Shown piece by piece: positions 44,732 through 56,849 of a stretch of DNA of 64,000 bases. Position 1 is the first letter of the stretch. Each line of letters begins with the position of its first letter. This DNA is from Erythroxylum novogranatense (taxonomy: Eukaryota; Streptophyta; Magnoliopsida; Malpighiales; Erythroxylaceae), in contig CM057230.1 in NCBI GenBank assembly GCA_029891385.1, positions 19,729,372 through 19,793,371 on the forward strand. The letters run 5' to 3'. The notes below the pieces were generated by a model, which did not search any database, was not told the origin of the DNA, and saw nothing but the letters and a program-made list of their open reading frames with translations. A program made the position numbers and the translations under genes.

Positions 44732-47388
44732 TGTTAATGGATATTTTTATATTAATTTTAGATACTTAATTTATTAAACTCTTGTCCATTTATGTTTAAA
44801 TTACACTAATTAAGGGTTGTTTGTTTTATTGTTTTTAAATACCAACCTCTGCATACTTTCAGCACTCATTTTATTTTTTTTCTCGGGGTTACTCTCCAAC
44901 GACTAACAGCCAAGGAAGCTCCACCAACACCAAAAATAAGAGAGAAACAGACCCATGCTTACACCACACCAGGCTGGAGGAGAATAAAGAGGGACTAAGC
45001 TGCTGGAATGAAACAAAACAAATTAGCAGGTGACATTAGCGTGGAGACACAAATGATGTAGCTGGTGGAGATAAAAAGAAGGATACAGCTCAAGAGACCC
45101 ATGCAGACAGCACCAAAGACGTGAACATGCTGACCAAGAGACCCACAACTCATGCCAAAGCAGGTAGGATAGCTGGAAAAGGTAGAATGAAGTGGACTGG
45201 AGGGTAGCATGGGCTGGAGATGGGCTGATGGAGTATGCGTTATATGGGGTGAGAGGAGATGAACGTGAGCTGTTGGAAAAGAGAGGGAGTAACATGAGGC
45301 TTAGGGGAGATTGCTGCAGAGCTTTAAAAAAAAATCGTGAGAAGCCTCCACATAGACTAAAAAAACTCATATACGGGAGCTGGAAAAAAGCTGGAGAGGA
45401 CGTGAACTGCAAAAAGGGGGGGTTACACTCGTCACTCATATATTCACTCCACACACGTTGAAGCTCTCTGTTTTTAACACTCACTGCAGCCCTCACTACA
45501 CCATTATTATCTACCCACAAACGAAGTTAGGAAGGCAAGCAGGAGGGGGCGTTAAAAGGACTGAACAAAAGAAGCAGCTGGTGGAGTGAGTGAATAAAAC
45601 GTGGGGGGGCTCATGAAGGCTGACGGGGAGACCAAGAAGGAAGAGCAACGTTTTTCTTTGGAGAAGAGAGCAAGGAAGTACGTTGTATGGAGGAGAAGAC
45701 GTTGGACTGCAGATCAGCGTGGACAGCTGTGGAGAGTGAAGGGCGTTATATACAAGGTGGCTTGAGGAGATGAGACAATGAAGAACGTGACATGCTGGTG
45801 GAGAGGAATAACGTTGCAAGAAGCTGGTGGCTTTGGAGACTGACGCAAGGCAGCACTGAAGAGAGATTAACGTCTGGGCAGAACAACAAGCTAGCTGGTG
45901 GGAAGAAAAAACGTAGCTGCTAGTGGAGACAACAACGAAGCTGGTGGAAATAACATGATGAAGCAGCTGGTGACTTGGTGAAGAGGACGTGAGCTGAAAA
46001 AGAGAGAGGATGTGAGCTGAAGAGACCAAAGGAGGACCGTTAGCTACTTGTGAAGGAGATCATTTGGGCTGGAAAATAAGCAGCTAGAAGAGTTAAAAAA
46101 AATAAACATGTGAGCAGCTGGGGAGAGGAATGACGTCACATGCTGGTGGAGAAGAAAGTGGACAGCTGGGGACAAGAGGCTTGGAAACGTGGGAGGTCTG
46201 TTGTTGGTGTGAAGATATAGAAGTAACAGGTGGAAACATCTCAAGGAAGACACGTTTCAGCTGGTGGTTTGAGGAGAGGGAGCAACCACGTTAAAGGAGC
46301 AGAAAGTTCACAGCTGGGAGACTCATACACACGTTATAGCAACATAAGTGCATGAGAGTGGACAACAGCTGCTGAAGTAAGAGGATTTATGCGTGGCTGA
46401 GGAAATACACAATGAAGAAACCAAGTTGAAGCAGTTGCGTGGAAACCCAAAATTAAAGCAGAAGGTGGAGCTGCCACGTTGAAAGGAAAAAGGGGGGTGT
46501 TTTTATTTATTTATTTTTATTTCGTATTTGTTTTAATTGTATGAATTTAATTAATGCAAACATATATTATAACCATGATTTATGTTTCATTAATAAATAT
46601 GTGTGAGTAAGTTTTTCTTTTCGGTTAAGGTTAAAATTAATATTGGATTAGGATAAATTTTGTGGTATTAATTTTTGCTTGATTGAATGCATATTTAGTC
46701 TTAATTTAGCTTGATCACCTAGATTCAAGACCTTAGATGATTAAATGCCACAACCAATGGGATTTAATTTGTCGAAAAATTAATCAAGCGACATACTTGA
46801 GACTAAAGTATAGACCAACCTTAGGATCTTGTGTGAGGATACCTAGAATTAACGAACTTAGTTTTAGGCTTCTTGTATTTAACGCCTTTTATTCCGAATT
46901 TTTTATGAATCAAGTAGTGACTCGGATTTAAAAGAGAAGGGAACACCATGAACATTGGGTTCGACTTGCTTGAGTGAAGAATTTCCTAAATTAATCTACT
47001 GTTATAATTTTTAGTGCCTAATCCAATTGAAGTCTAATACCTTAACCGATTTTTGTTATTTGATTAAATCTAATCGTTTTAATTCATACCTTGAAATTTT
47101 CATATTTTCTTGATCGTTTTATTTTATTTTATTTTATTTTTAAATCAACCAACTCGTGATCGTCTAATTAATTTTTCATCGTTTTATTTTATTTTATTTT
47201 ATTTTAAATCAATCAATTTTAGATCGTCTGAGTAATTTTTAATCGTTTAATTTAATTGTCTTACGTGTTGGAATTTTTTCCCTTGGGTACGATATCCGGT
47301 TCTCACCGTTTTATATTACTTGTTGACGGGGTACACTTGCCTCTAATTGGTTTAGATAAAATTTAATTGTTTTGTTTAGACCGCAACA
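44732..47388 (+). repeat. 3' LTR of the Athila-like element
   Basis: 2657 bp, TGTTAATGGATA to GACCGCAACA, without the MITE. Differences from the left LTR are scattered substitutions and small indels. Confidence 0.92.
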
Positions 47389-48271
47389 ATTTGCAAGAAC
47401 GTCGTGTACCACTGAATGCTATGTGTCGTTGTGGTTCAGCAACTGAAGACATCGATCACGCTTTACTGCATTGTAATATGGCGTCGGCAGTTTGGGCAAA
47501 TTGGCCACACACTAGCTTTTCTTCTGGCGTTGTGTTCACTGAGTTATTCACCGCTCTAGTTACTGCTGGTACTCTAAAGCCAGTCGAGGAGTTTTGTATG
47601 TTAGCTTGGAAGATTTGGTGGGCTCGTAATCAACTTTTGTGGCGCAACAAGGTAGTCGATGCTAATTTTGTACTCACACAGGCTCTTGATTTCTTGCATG
47701 AGTGGCAAGATGCAAAGGCTCGATCCAGTGTTCCGTATCTGTTGAATCAAGCTAACCCTGTCGACACACCCACAACTGGTGACGCGTTAGTTGAATGGTC
47801 CTGCTATACAGATGCGGTTGTCTTTATCAAACATCGCGCAACCGGTGCTGCTGCTATTCTCCGTTCTCAGCAAGGGAAATTTTTACATGCTATCACTTCA
47901 TGTCACGAGGGCCTTTTCACGCCAACATTCTTTGAGGTCATTGTTGTCGGCAACCTTGCGATGGATTGTCACCAATCAGTCTGGCAGTGGTGTTCTCTTC
48001 GCTGACGCCCAAGCTCTCTCGCGTGCTCTTAGTGACTCGGAATGGGATGATTTATCTGAATTCGGCTTGCTTGTTGAAGAATGTAAGGCCTTTCTCCATA
48101 CTAGACCAAATGTTCATGTCTGTTGGATCCGTAGGTCTAGTAATTGTGTTGCTCATCGTTTAGTTAGGAATTCGATTTCATTTGGTCCTTTTATGTCTTT
48201 CACCTTTATTCCTGATTGTATTCGTTCTTTCTTTGAGTAATGAATTTGATATATTCCCCACAAAATTTTTT
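47389..48271 (+). pseudogene. L1-type LINE fragment, 3' piece (zf-RVT and RNase H)
   Basis: Continues 34323-34787 after the Athila-like insertion. LNAMCRCGSATEDIDHALLH and MASAVWANWPHTSF complete the zinc-binding domain. LAWKIWWARNQLLWRNK and WSCYTDAVVFIKHRATGAAA lead into RNase H, a frameshift follows near 47990, and then ADAQALSRALSDSEWD and CWIRRSSNCVAHRLVRNSIS run to a TAA at 48238. The element seems to end in a T-run followed by TTTGATTAG. It shows the LINE was present before the Athila-like element. Confidence 0.88.
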
Positions 48272-48280
48272 TTTGATTAG

Positions 48281-49216
48281 TTACAAATATTTTGTAATTG
48301 AAATATGAGAGAAAATATATTTTAAAACTAAAGACTGAAAAAATTAAATAAAAGTATAATATCTTTTAAATTATAAGGAGTTAACTAAATAAAATACATG
48401 TTATTATAAACCCCAATAATGTTAAAGGATGAGAAGTTGAAATTCAAATAATACTTATACTCAATATGTTAGTTTGATTCGTCACTTTCTCTATATTTAC
48501 TAAGTGTATATTTAAAAATAATAAATATAGATTTTTAGAAAATTTTAAATGAATGATTTTTTAATTTTGAAAATATATATAATTTACAAATTGTTGATAT
48601 TATTACTTACAGAAAAATATAATTCTGATTTGCAATGCTTTTGATTTAAAAATATATAAAACAAATATTATTTAATTTAAAATATGTAATTTTATAATTA
48701 AAACCACATTATAATTAATAGGATTAAAAATAAAATAAAAGGGTACATTTAATGACAATGTTTCAATGCAATCAAGACATATTTAGTGAAAGTAAAGAAA
48801 ACGGGATCTCAATCATCGGGGAATCAGTTTACATGTTTTGGATAGAAGTGAACTTGTGAAAGAGAAAGATTAGTTCCTCCGAACTCGGTGAAGGTAAGAT
48901 ACTCATTTTGGCAGATCACCATTTCCATCTCTACCCATTCCAACAAATGTCTGCTATCATTTCCGCTAAACTCGTGGAGACTGCTCATAGTTTCACTGAT
49001 TGAAGAGCAGGGTTCTACTGTACAAAACTAAGAAAACAAAAGCGTGTTAAATGCCACGTAATTTGCTAATAAAGAACTGGTAGCAGTCAAAAGTGTAAAC
49101 CGGAAATGGTGGTCTGAGATTTAAGAAAAAGGATATGTATGCTTGAGCATGTCCAACCTTTTAAGGATATGACTTCTCTCCCTCAAACAAGACCTCAGTC
49201 GCTGCTCAAAGCAGAT
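48281..49216. other. AT-rich spacer and probable TNL 3' UTR
   Basis: 48281-48740 is AT-rich with nothing recognised. 48760-49216 is less AT-rich and lies just downstream of the TNL stop, so it may be its 3' UTR. No ORF. Confidence 0.4.
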
Positions 49217-49590
49217 TAGAGAGTTCATCCACATCATCTTCTGGAATCATATCGTTGTCAGTATCTTCTGAGTTCATATCTTCATCATAATCTTTGTTTT
49301 CATCCTCATCATCTTCTGGAATTATATCATCGTCAGTATCTTTGGAGTTCATATCTGTCTTTTTTTTAAAGTTTCATTTTCATCTTGGTTGACATTTTCC
49401 TCGGTAACAATGATTCTAGCATCCAATAGGCATTTTCATCAGCATCATCTTGATCATCATCATCACCTTGCACATAACCCTCATCAACTTGCATATACAG
49501 TGGAGCTATTCCACTGTAATCCTCATCAACTTGCATATACAGTGGAGTTATTCCACATTTTTTTATTTTACCATACCCCTGAATACAGAA
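49217..49590 (-). repeat. Repetitive acidic tail of the TNL gene
   Basis: A 39-bp unit encoding ITPLYMQVDEDYS/IAPLYMQVDEGYV is duplicated near 49475-49560. Further on, a unit of about 70 bp encoding MNSKDTDDDIIPEDDEDEN/MNSEDTDNDMIPEDDVDEL is duplicated at 49217-49360, in a frame different from the upstream exon. These may be true coding repeats after a frameshift or decayed 3' sequence. Confidence 0.6.
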
Positions 49591-52500
49591 TTTGAATGAG
49601 GCCATATTGATGCAATGAAGACCGAATAATTGCCGTCTTTCAGATATCCAAACATTAAAGTCATCGACACACCAAACTAACACGTGTTGTTGCTTTTGTG
49701 GACTGCAAGTGTATCTACGAAAGTTCGGATCAAAATGACATTGATATGGAAACAAAATGGTAGGATTGTGGTTATTTTCAAAGTAGCATTCGACTGTAAG
49801 AAAGTCCCGAGTATGATGACATTTTAAAACAACGCAAAATGCGAATCCGAAGAATCTGCGATTAAAGAACCAATTTGAAGGAAGCTTTATTCTAATGATA
49901 TCTCCTGTAGTTTGATGCCTGAACCACTCTGGACTTCTCCTTCCCGGATAAATTAAGAGAACATGCTGCGTGTGCACCACAAAAAGAAGCGATGTATATA
50001 CTTGATGCAAAATTTAACATTATTATTTAGAAGAAAACATGTGTAACTATTCAAAGAAATATTGCATACCTTTGGCCCATTTCTCAACAGCTTATACGCC
50101 ATAGCCTCACATTCCTTTTCTTCCAATTTCAAACACTCGTTGAAGTGGAACATAATGTGGCAGCCATTAAAGATTGGTTGTTTGAAGGCCAAAAATGTCT
50201 TGAGAGATCCACAACAACTAGCATATAATTGACGTAGACTGATGGGAAGTTGTGGTAGGGATCGAAGCTTTGGACAATCATCTAATCGGAGAGATTCCAA
50301 CAAAGAAAGTTGTTTAATACTGGCAGGGATCTCCTCAAAAGTATTATATCTCAAGTCAAGCTCCCTCAAATAGTATAAAGAACCAAGGTCCATTGGTAAT
50401 TCGCTTATCCTACAGTACGATAGATCCAGAATGTAATATGGAGAAAAGAATCTTAAGCACGGATGAGACGGTAAGTCAATCAAATAAAATGCGCATTCAG
50501 AAGCATGTGATGTCATCTCAACCTTCGTAAAGTACCTCATACCTATAGTTACTTTTGCATCATAGTAATTTCCATAGGAGAACCTGAAAAAGAGACCTTG
50601 TAAATCCTCAAAATCCAAAAGGTTGTGTGGCTTTTCTCTCTGTTTACACGCAGTGCTGAACCCAAAGTCAACGATTCTTCTCACGAGATTACCAAAGCTT
50701 TCAGGAAAACAGGCAAGATTGAGACAATTTTCCAAACCCAAGGATTCCAACCCTTTCATATTGTCTATGGAGGAGGGTATCGATTCTATAGCGGAAGATG
50801 ATACATCAACTCTCCTTAGATTGTACATGGGCTCCAAGATCTCGGGAAATTTCTTTAAGCTTGAGCAAGAGTATAGATCAAGTTCCTGAAGAGCTTGTAA
50901 CTTGCAAATGTTACTGGGAAGACTTTCAAGCTTTTCACAATACTCCATATTCAACTCTTGTAGTCTACTAAGGCCTTCAATTGAAGATAAATGTACTTCT
51001 TTTATTGCTGTACCTCCCACATATAATTTTCTTAAGTTTGTTGAAATTTCTGGAAATATCTTCAGATTTGAACATCCCGTGAGATTAAGAATTTCAAGAC
51101 ATTGCAAATCAACATTATTTGGAAAACTCATCAGATTTTGGCAGTCTTCCATGTCCATGCGTGTAATCTTGCTCAAGAATAGGCAAGAAGATGAGGGAAC
51201 CTTATTGCCAATGCCAAAAGGCAACTTACCAAAAACAATATCGGTGACACGAACTATGAGAGGAGACTCAATTAGGGATTGTGCAACCATTTTTAGCTTG
51301 CCTCCATCCTGCACAAGTAGTAGCAGATAATTGTATATCCATATTACAGTCTTTCTTTCAAATAGAAAACTGTTAAGCATATCTAGATAATATGTACGTA
51401 CCTTCACTTCGTTCAATATCTGCTTAATATCACTCCCAGGAAGATGAAGCACAACAAGTTCTTTTGCATCAAAATCAGTCAGTAAAGACTCCAGTGGGTA
51501 TTGATCCCAGTAAAGATATCTTAACTCACTAGGTAGAAAATGGAGGCCTCTAGTGAGATGCAATTTACTTCCTTCATCACAAGAAGTATAAAACCTTAGG
51601 AATTTTAGATTGGGCATTCTCTTGAAAACATTCGGATCTAATACTATGTCTCTAATTTGAGACGTGTTGAGAATTATACTTTCAATTTCAATTGCTTCAG
51701 TTCCCTAACAATAATGATAAAAAAGAAATATAATTAACAAGAAATCAATATATATAAAAGAATTAATTCAAATTTTTATCTATATAATTTTATGCTTTAA
51801 ATCTTACTTCATTTTCTTCGAACACACGTCGTATTTCTTCAACATCCCATAATCTGCTGCGGTGTCTAGGATCATTCGATTCTTGACGAACAATTTCTCT
51901 ACCCATTTCTTGTAACAGATCATGCATATCTAATTCATCATATTCAGAAATAGTCACCAGAGACTTGCCAACAAGACGACTTACTCCGATATTTGCTGAG
52001 AGTCCACAACTTCTAAAGACTCTTTTTGCCTCGTTTATATTCCCACCTTTAAAGAAACACGCAATATGAAGAAAGATAGCCTTCTCTTCTCTATCTAATC
52101 CATCATAACTAAGTTTTAGCACATCATGGATCTTCTCGTTGGGGCAATTTGATAATTTCGTCAATGCTCCACCCCGTTTCCACAAACATAGGAGCCCAAA
52201 ACTTTGATAGCTAAAGGGTTACCTCTGGCATAATTAACAAAAGAATCTATCAACGGGATATGATCTTGCGAGGGTTGTTTTTCCTTAAAGGCATTCCTCA
52301 CGAAAAGTTGATGAGATTCAGTGTCAGATAATGCTTCCACTTCATATATATTGTCAGTGATTCCTTTGAATACTTGTTTATCTCTACTCGTTATGATGAT
52401 ATTACTTCCTGCACCAAACCAGTATTGATTTCCAATTAAATACTCCAACTGTGATCGATCAGTCACATCATCAAAAACAACGAACACCCTTTTGCTTCTC

Positions 52501-53429
52501 AGCCTTTCAACTAAAAAGGGTTCAGGACCGATGATTGTGGTATCAATTTTAACATCGCTTTGCTCCAATAATTCCGAAATAAGCTGCTCTAACAACCTCT
52601 GTTCGCGACCCTTCTCCCATGCTTCTCTAACCTTTTTAACAATACAATGGCCTTCAAATTGACTCGAAACCTCAGCAAAAATCACTTCAGCAAGAGTTGT
52701 TTTGCCTATACCACCCATACCCCAGATTCCTAACATGCGAACATCTAATGATCCAGTAGCTAATAATGTTTTCAGTTGACTAACCTTTGATTTCAAACCC
52801 ACGAAGCCCTCTAAACTGCGGGGAGAGAGATGTTTCAATTTCTCCAAAATGTCTCTGACAATTAGATCAATCAGTGCATTATCTTTCCTGAAAAATTGAA
52901 AATTGATTTTGAGAGAATCGGAAAAACGTCATCGTTGTTTCATGCGAGGTCAAAAACACTAACGTTACCTGATGGCATTGGTACCCCTCCCAGATATGTT
53001 GGCTGCTTTGGTTAAGGCACCCTTCCACTTTTGGACCTTGTTGGAGTGCCTGGGATTTTCACTGTGTTCCGCAAATGATTTTCCAAAACTCCCATTTTGA
53101 TTCCGAACGTCGGATGGATTAACACCATAGAACACAGGTATAACAATCTGATCATGGGTCTCATGGCATTCAATGATCTTCAGAAGTTCATCCAAACACC
53201 AGCGGGAAGACGCATAGTTTTCAGAGAAAATAATGAGAGCAACTTTCGAATCTTGTATAGCTTGAAGAAGCGCAGTGTTGATTTCCTCCCCTCTTCGAAG
53301 TTGATCGTCAACAAAAGTCTTGAGGCCTTTACGACGAAGAGCATCGTCAAGATGACAGACGAAGTTACGACGAGCGTCTTTACCACTGAAGCTGATAAAA
53401 ACATGGTGTTTCCACTGGTGGGTGGCCAT
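49217..53429 (-). CDS. TIR-NBS-LRR resistance-type protein with C-JID (one frameshift)
   Basis: An intracellular immune receptor of the TNL class. Exons by splice motifs: 53429-52969, 52887-51808, 51704-51402, 51308-50070, 49965 to the end; every junction has GT...AG and keeps phase. Start: ATG at 53429 (MATHQWKHHVFISFSG). TIR: SRWCLDELLKIIE holds the catalytic Glu of plant TIR NADases. NB-ARC: GMGGIGKTT P-loop, KRVFVVFDDV, NIIITSRD, GNPLAIKVLG and MHDLLQEMGREIV. LRRs: LQCLEILNLTGCSNLKIFPE and others. C-JID: YPGRRSPEWFRHQTTGDIIR. Exon 2 is one base off (in GGAAACGGGGTGG near 52175), giving a premature stop; this is a mutation or a sequencing error. The frame of the last exon stops at 49366, but an acidic frame runs to 49217. 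Confidence 0.85.
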
Positions 53430-53480
53430 GGGAGTGAAAGAATCAATTGAAAAAGAAAACGGTGAAGGTGAAGGACAGTA

Positions 53481-53828
53481 AGTTGCAAACAACGGAAGTA
53501 GACGCTAGATGAGTTTGGGCTGGCGTGCTTGAAAATATGTCATTTGGGGGCAGTTGGCTAGAAAATTCCTTTTATCGCATTTTCGGCTTAAAATTTTTTT
53601 GAACGCGTCAGATGTTAGCCTTCTTTTTTGTACTTCCACACGTGTTGTCTTGTCATTGGCAGACAGTATTTTAAGTAGATAAAAGTAAGTTGCAAACAAC
53701 TGGACGGTGAGCCCTAGCATAGGTCATTTGGGGGGCTTTCGGTGCAGCCCACAAGCGACTTTTTCTGTCTTTTTTTATACGTGTTGCCTTGTCATTGGCA
53801 GCCAAAGATTTCGAGTAAATAAAGAAGG
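53481..53828. repeat. Imperfect tandem duplication in the TNL 5' flank
   Basis: 53481-53687 and 53688-53828 start with the same AGTTGCAAACAAC, share TCATTTGGGGG, and end with ACGTGTTGYCTTGTCATTGGC. The copies have drifted and the second is shorter. The first overlaps the probable 5' UTR. Confidence 0.7.
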
Positions 53829-54666
53829 GGATGGACGTCGGCAATGTCAGATATAATATAACACGACTTTTAGTTATAAATTTGTACTTAGGGAGAAAAT
53901 ATAAATAAACTTGTATTAAGGGAGAAAGTGTAAATAAATACTTTGCTATTCATTGAGCCATGAAAAGGTTGCTGAATTGGCTTAACAAGCTCAACATTGT
54001 ATATTCTTATATAATTGACATTTTTTTAATCTTTCTTAATGTATAGATTTCATATCGATAGAGAAAACTGAATTTTCACGAACTTATTTTAAAAAGCTAC
54101 ATAAGATTTTAAAATATTTTAATTTTTATAAAAGTAATTTATAATTAAAGTTTCTTTTTTTTATAAAAGTAATTTAAAAAATTAAAGTTTCTGTTATCAA
54201 TACCGATGTGAAATTTATCTTGTTCAAAACATAATATATATATCACTAATAAAAATTTGACCATAAATTGTTTTATAAAATTTAAAATTAAAATATTTTA
54301 AAATTATTTCTTAATTCAAATTAATAATGCAAATTTGAAATTTTATATAATTAACTTTATATATGTTTATATAAAGTTAATTATTAGTCATTCACTAATA
54401 GTTATGAACCTATGATCTTATACTAAACTCACGAGTTTTTGTGAAAATTGACCATATTCAACACATTAACCACTAACCCCCCAGTCCCCAGTCGCAGAAA
54501 TGCACAATGATGAAGACAGTATTATATCCTTTACGATTTCCTATTCACACAGCAAATCAAATCCAGTATTAGTATTCAATTGGCATCGACACTATGATAT
54601 TTACACTATGTACAATAGGTTACACAATCCCATCCATCATTCATAAATAGTTAAAAGGAATTAGAA
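53829..54666. other. AT-rich gene-free stretch
   Basis: GGGAGAAARTRTAAATAAA is duplicated near 53890 and 53921, and TATAAAAGTAATTTA near 54127 and 54161. No gene is seen. Confidence 0.45.
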
Positions 54667-55360
54667 TTACAGGTTTTCCAGTATCACCTTGTACCATTCT
54701 TGATGAAGATTGAATGAGACGCTTGCAATCGCAATCAGAACTTCAGCAGCCTTAATCACCCTATCTGCTAGAACAGCTGCTCCAACTCTCTAAAGAGCTG
54801 CCTCAACCAATCTCCTTTCGTTTAATCCAGTTCCTCCAAATACACCTCCCCTTAAAGCAAGATAAATAGAGTGTGAAACATGTGTGTATACAGCATCCCT
54901 AGCTTGCAAGCTTTTGGCTAATATGTTTGCCATTGATTTTCTCGATAATGTCAGATAATCCGACGACTTCCACATCGTCGAGAAGCTTGTAGAGCTACTC
55001 GAAACACTGTGATACTATGTACTCCACGTCAGCAGAATTGGTGACCAAGTTCTTAACCATTAGACTTTGACGGAAGACCAACATGCTGACAGTAAAATAT
55101 CATGATTATAGTTAAGATGAACTATAAGAACAAAGATGGAGAAAGCATAGGAGTCACAAGGATAAGGAATGTGCATGCCATACAATAAATAGAAGGACAA
55201 AGGAAAGATTTGAAATGGTTCTGGTGATGAATTTGAACCTACCTGATAGAGATGACAATAATTTTCTGAATTTGCAATTGAACAGTTCTCAACCTAAACA
55301 CATTCAGTTTTAGGGTTTCTGGCAGATCTTCCAGGGTCAGGTCTTCAACCCTATTAACAA

Positions 55361-55590
55361 GCTTTAACAAGCCTAGTCTAACCAACAAACCCATTGGTTC
55401 CTTGGGACACTCTGGTTGACCATGTACTGCCAAGGTTCACAATATCTTCAGTAATACAGTCCACAACTTTTGTTAGCTTTAACAAGCCTAGTCTAACCAA
55501 CAAACCCATTGGTTCCTTGGGACACTCTGGTTGACCATGTACTGCCAAGGTTCACAATATCTTCAGTAATACAGTCCACAACTTTTGTCA
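55361..55590. repeat. 115-bp tandem duplication in the TCP11-like pseudogene
   Basis: 55361-55475 and 55476-55590 are identical by eye except at the last base or two. The unit covers the exon encoding [19 protein letters not shown] plus intron, so part of that exon is doubled. Confidence 0.93.
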
Positions 55591-56525
55591 ATAAATTTAA
55601 AGAGATACAATTATCCACATAAATGAGCAACCTGCATTAGAAGCTAAGGATCTAATTTCTGGCACTAAATAGGTTGTACCTCTTGTCCAAAGAGTAGATG
55701 GAAATAAATTTTCAGAAGAATCATTGTCTTTGGTGAAATCACATAAATAATCCATGTGCTCATGCCATTCCTGCTCCACATCTGGAGAAACAGATGAAAG
55801 CCATTGCTTAGTCAACGGTAGAGATGATGGAGCAGCACCTGGAGGTCCATGACGATTGGCAAAACCATTTTAAGATACTCCAAACCAGCAGGCCCTCTAA
55901 TGACCGGCTCCAAGAGTTTAATACGTGCTCAACTAATCTCTCTCTTCAGAATCTTAAAGCAAGAGACCAATGATTACCATAGAAGGAAGAGAAGGGAGGA
56001 TAATAAAGATCTCAAAATAAGAACCCATAATTTAATAATCATAGCCCATATGAACAAAAACTTTGAATGTATCTTGACACAACTCCAGAAATCTCAGTAG
56101 ACAAGAACCATTTACTCAAGATCAACCATTCTCAGCACTAAAATATATAAACAGAAAAAACAAGCTACGAAAGAAAAATTTTGTAAAGATTTATTTCACA
56201 TACTTGGCAACTGACTTATAAATTAGCATTAGTAAGCAGTGAACAAGTTCAATCGGTACTGACAGTATTATTCGTACCATTATACTAGGTGCTAAGAGCT
56301 ATCAAAAACCACTGATAAGGAATTAAGAACATTGGAACCAGTCCTTCACCCAAGAAATTTCATCTAGGCATCCTAGCGTCAAACATAACATTGAAATAAG
56401 AAACCAACCTGAATCTCTTGCAAAATGAAGCGCAGTCCTTTGATAATTGAGAGGACATATGGAACTTTTGATTCATCCCTAGGTAGAGATACCTCTCCTA
56501 GTTCTCTTAGTATCTTATTATGTAA

Positions 56526-56530
56526 CACTA
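56526..56530. repeat. Target-site duplication CACTA, left copy
   Basis: CACTA precedes the left LTR here and follows the right LTR at 58609-58613. Confidence 0.9.
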
Positions 56531-56820
56531 TGTTAGAATCCCAGAAAACAAGTAAGGAAAAATATATGTATTTGCTATAGATTTCTGTAAGGAATACACG
56601 ATAACTGGTTTCGAGGACCAGGACCTCCAGCCTTAGGCTCAAACACTCACACAATCAGTATACGCACACTTTGCTCCTCACCTTTGCTGCTTATTTATAC
56701 ACCGATTCTGTTAGGAATAACAGAATCGGTTAGCTGACAACCATTCCTCGTAACTTATCTCAAATATATATATATATATATTTACTATATCTGTAATTAT
56801 TATTTGTCCTGGGTCTAACA
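56531..56820 (-). repeat. 3' LTR of the gag-only element
   Basis: TGTTAGAATCCC to GGGTCTAACA, 290 bp. It holds a TA-microsatellite (56766-56780) and, on the minus strand, TGTATAAATAAGC as a TATA-like box. Confidence 0.92.
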
Positions 56821-56849
56821 ATACTCCCTCCATCAGTTTCACCTTGTCC

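Larger units (their letters stand above)
34788..47388 (+). mobile_element. Athila-like Gypsy retrotransposon
   Basis: A 12.6-kb Ty3/gypsy element with LTRs of 2826 and 2657 bp, tRNA-Asp-type PBS, gag, protease, RT, RNase H, integrase, a long 3' untranslated region and a polypurine tract. It is flanked by a perfect 5-bp TSD, ATTTG (34783-34787 and 47389-47393). Large LTRs, FMDD in the RT, DLGAS in the protease and the TGGCGCCGTTGCCGGGGA PBS fit the Athila group. The LTRs are very similar apart from one MITE, so the insertion is fairly recent. Several frameshifts block autonomous activity. Confidence 0.93.
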
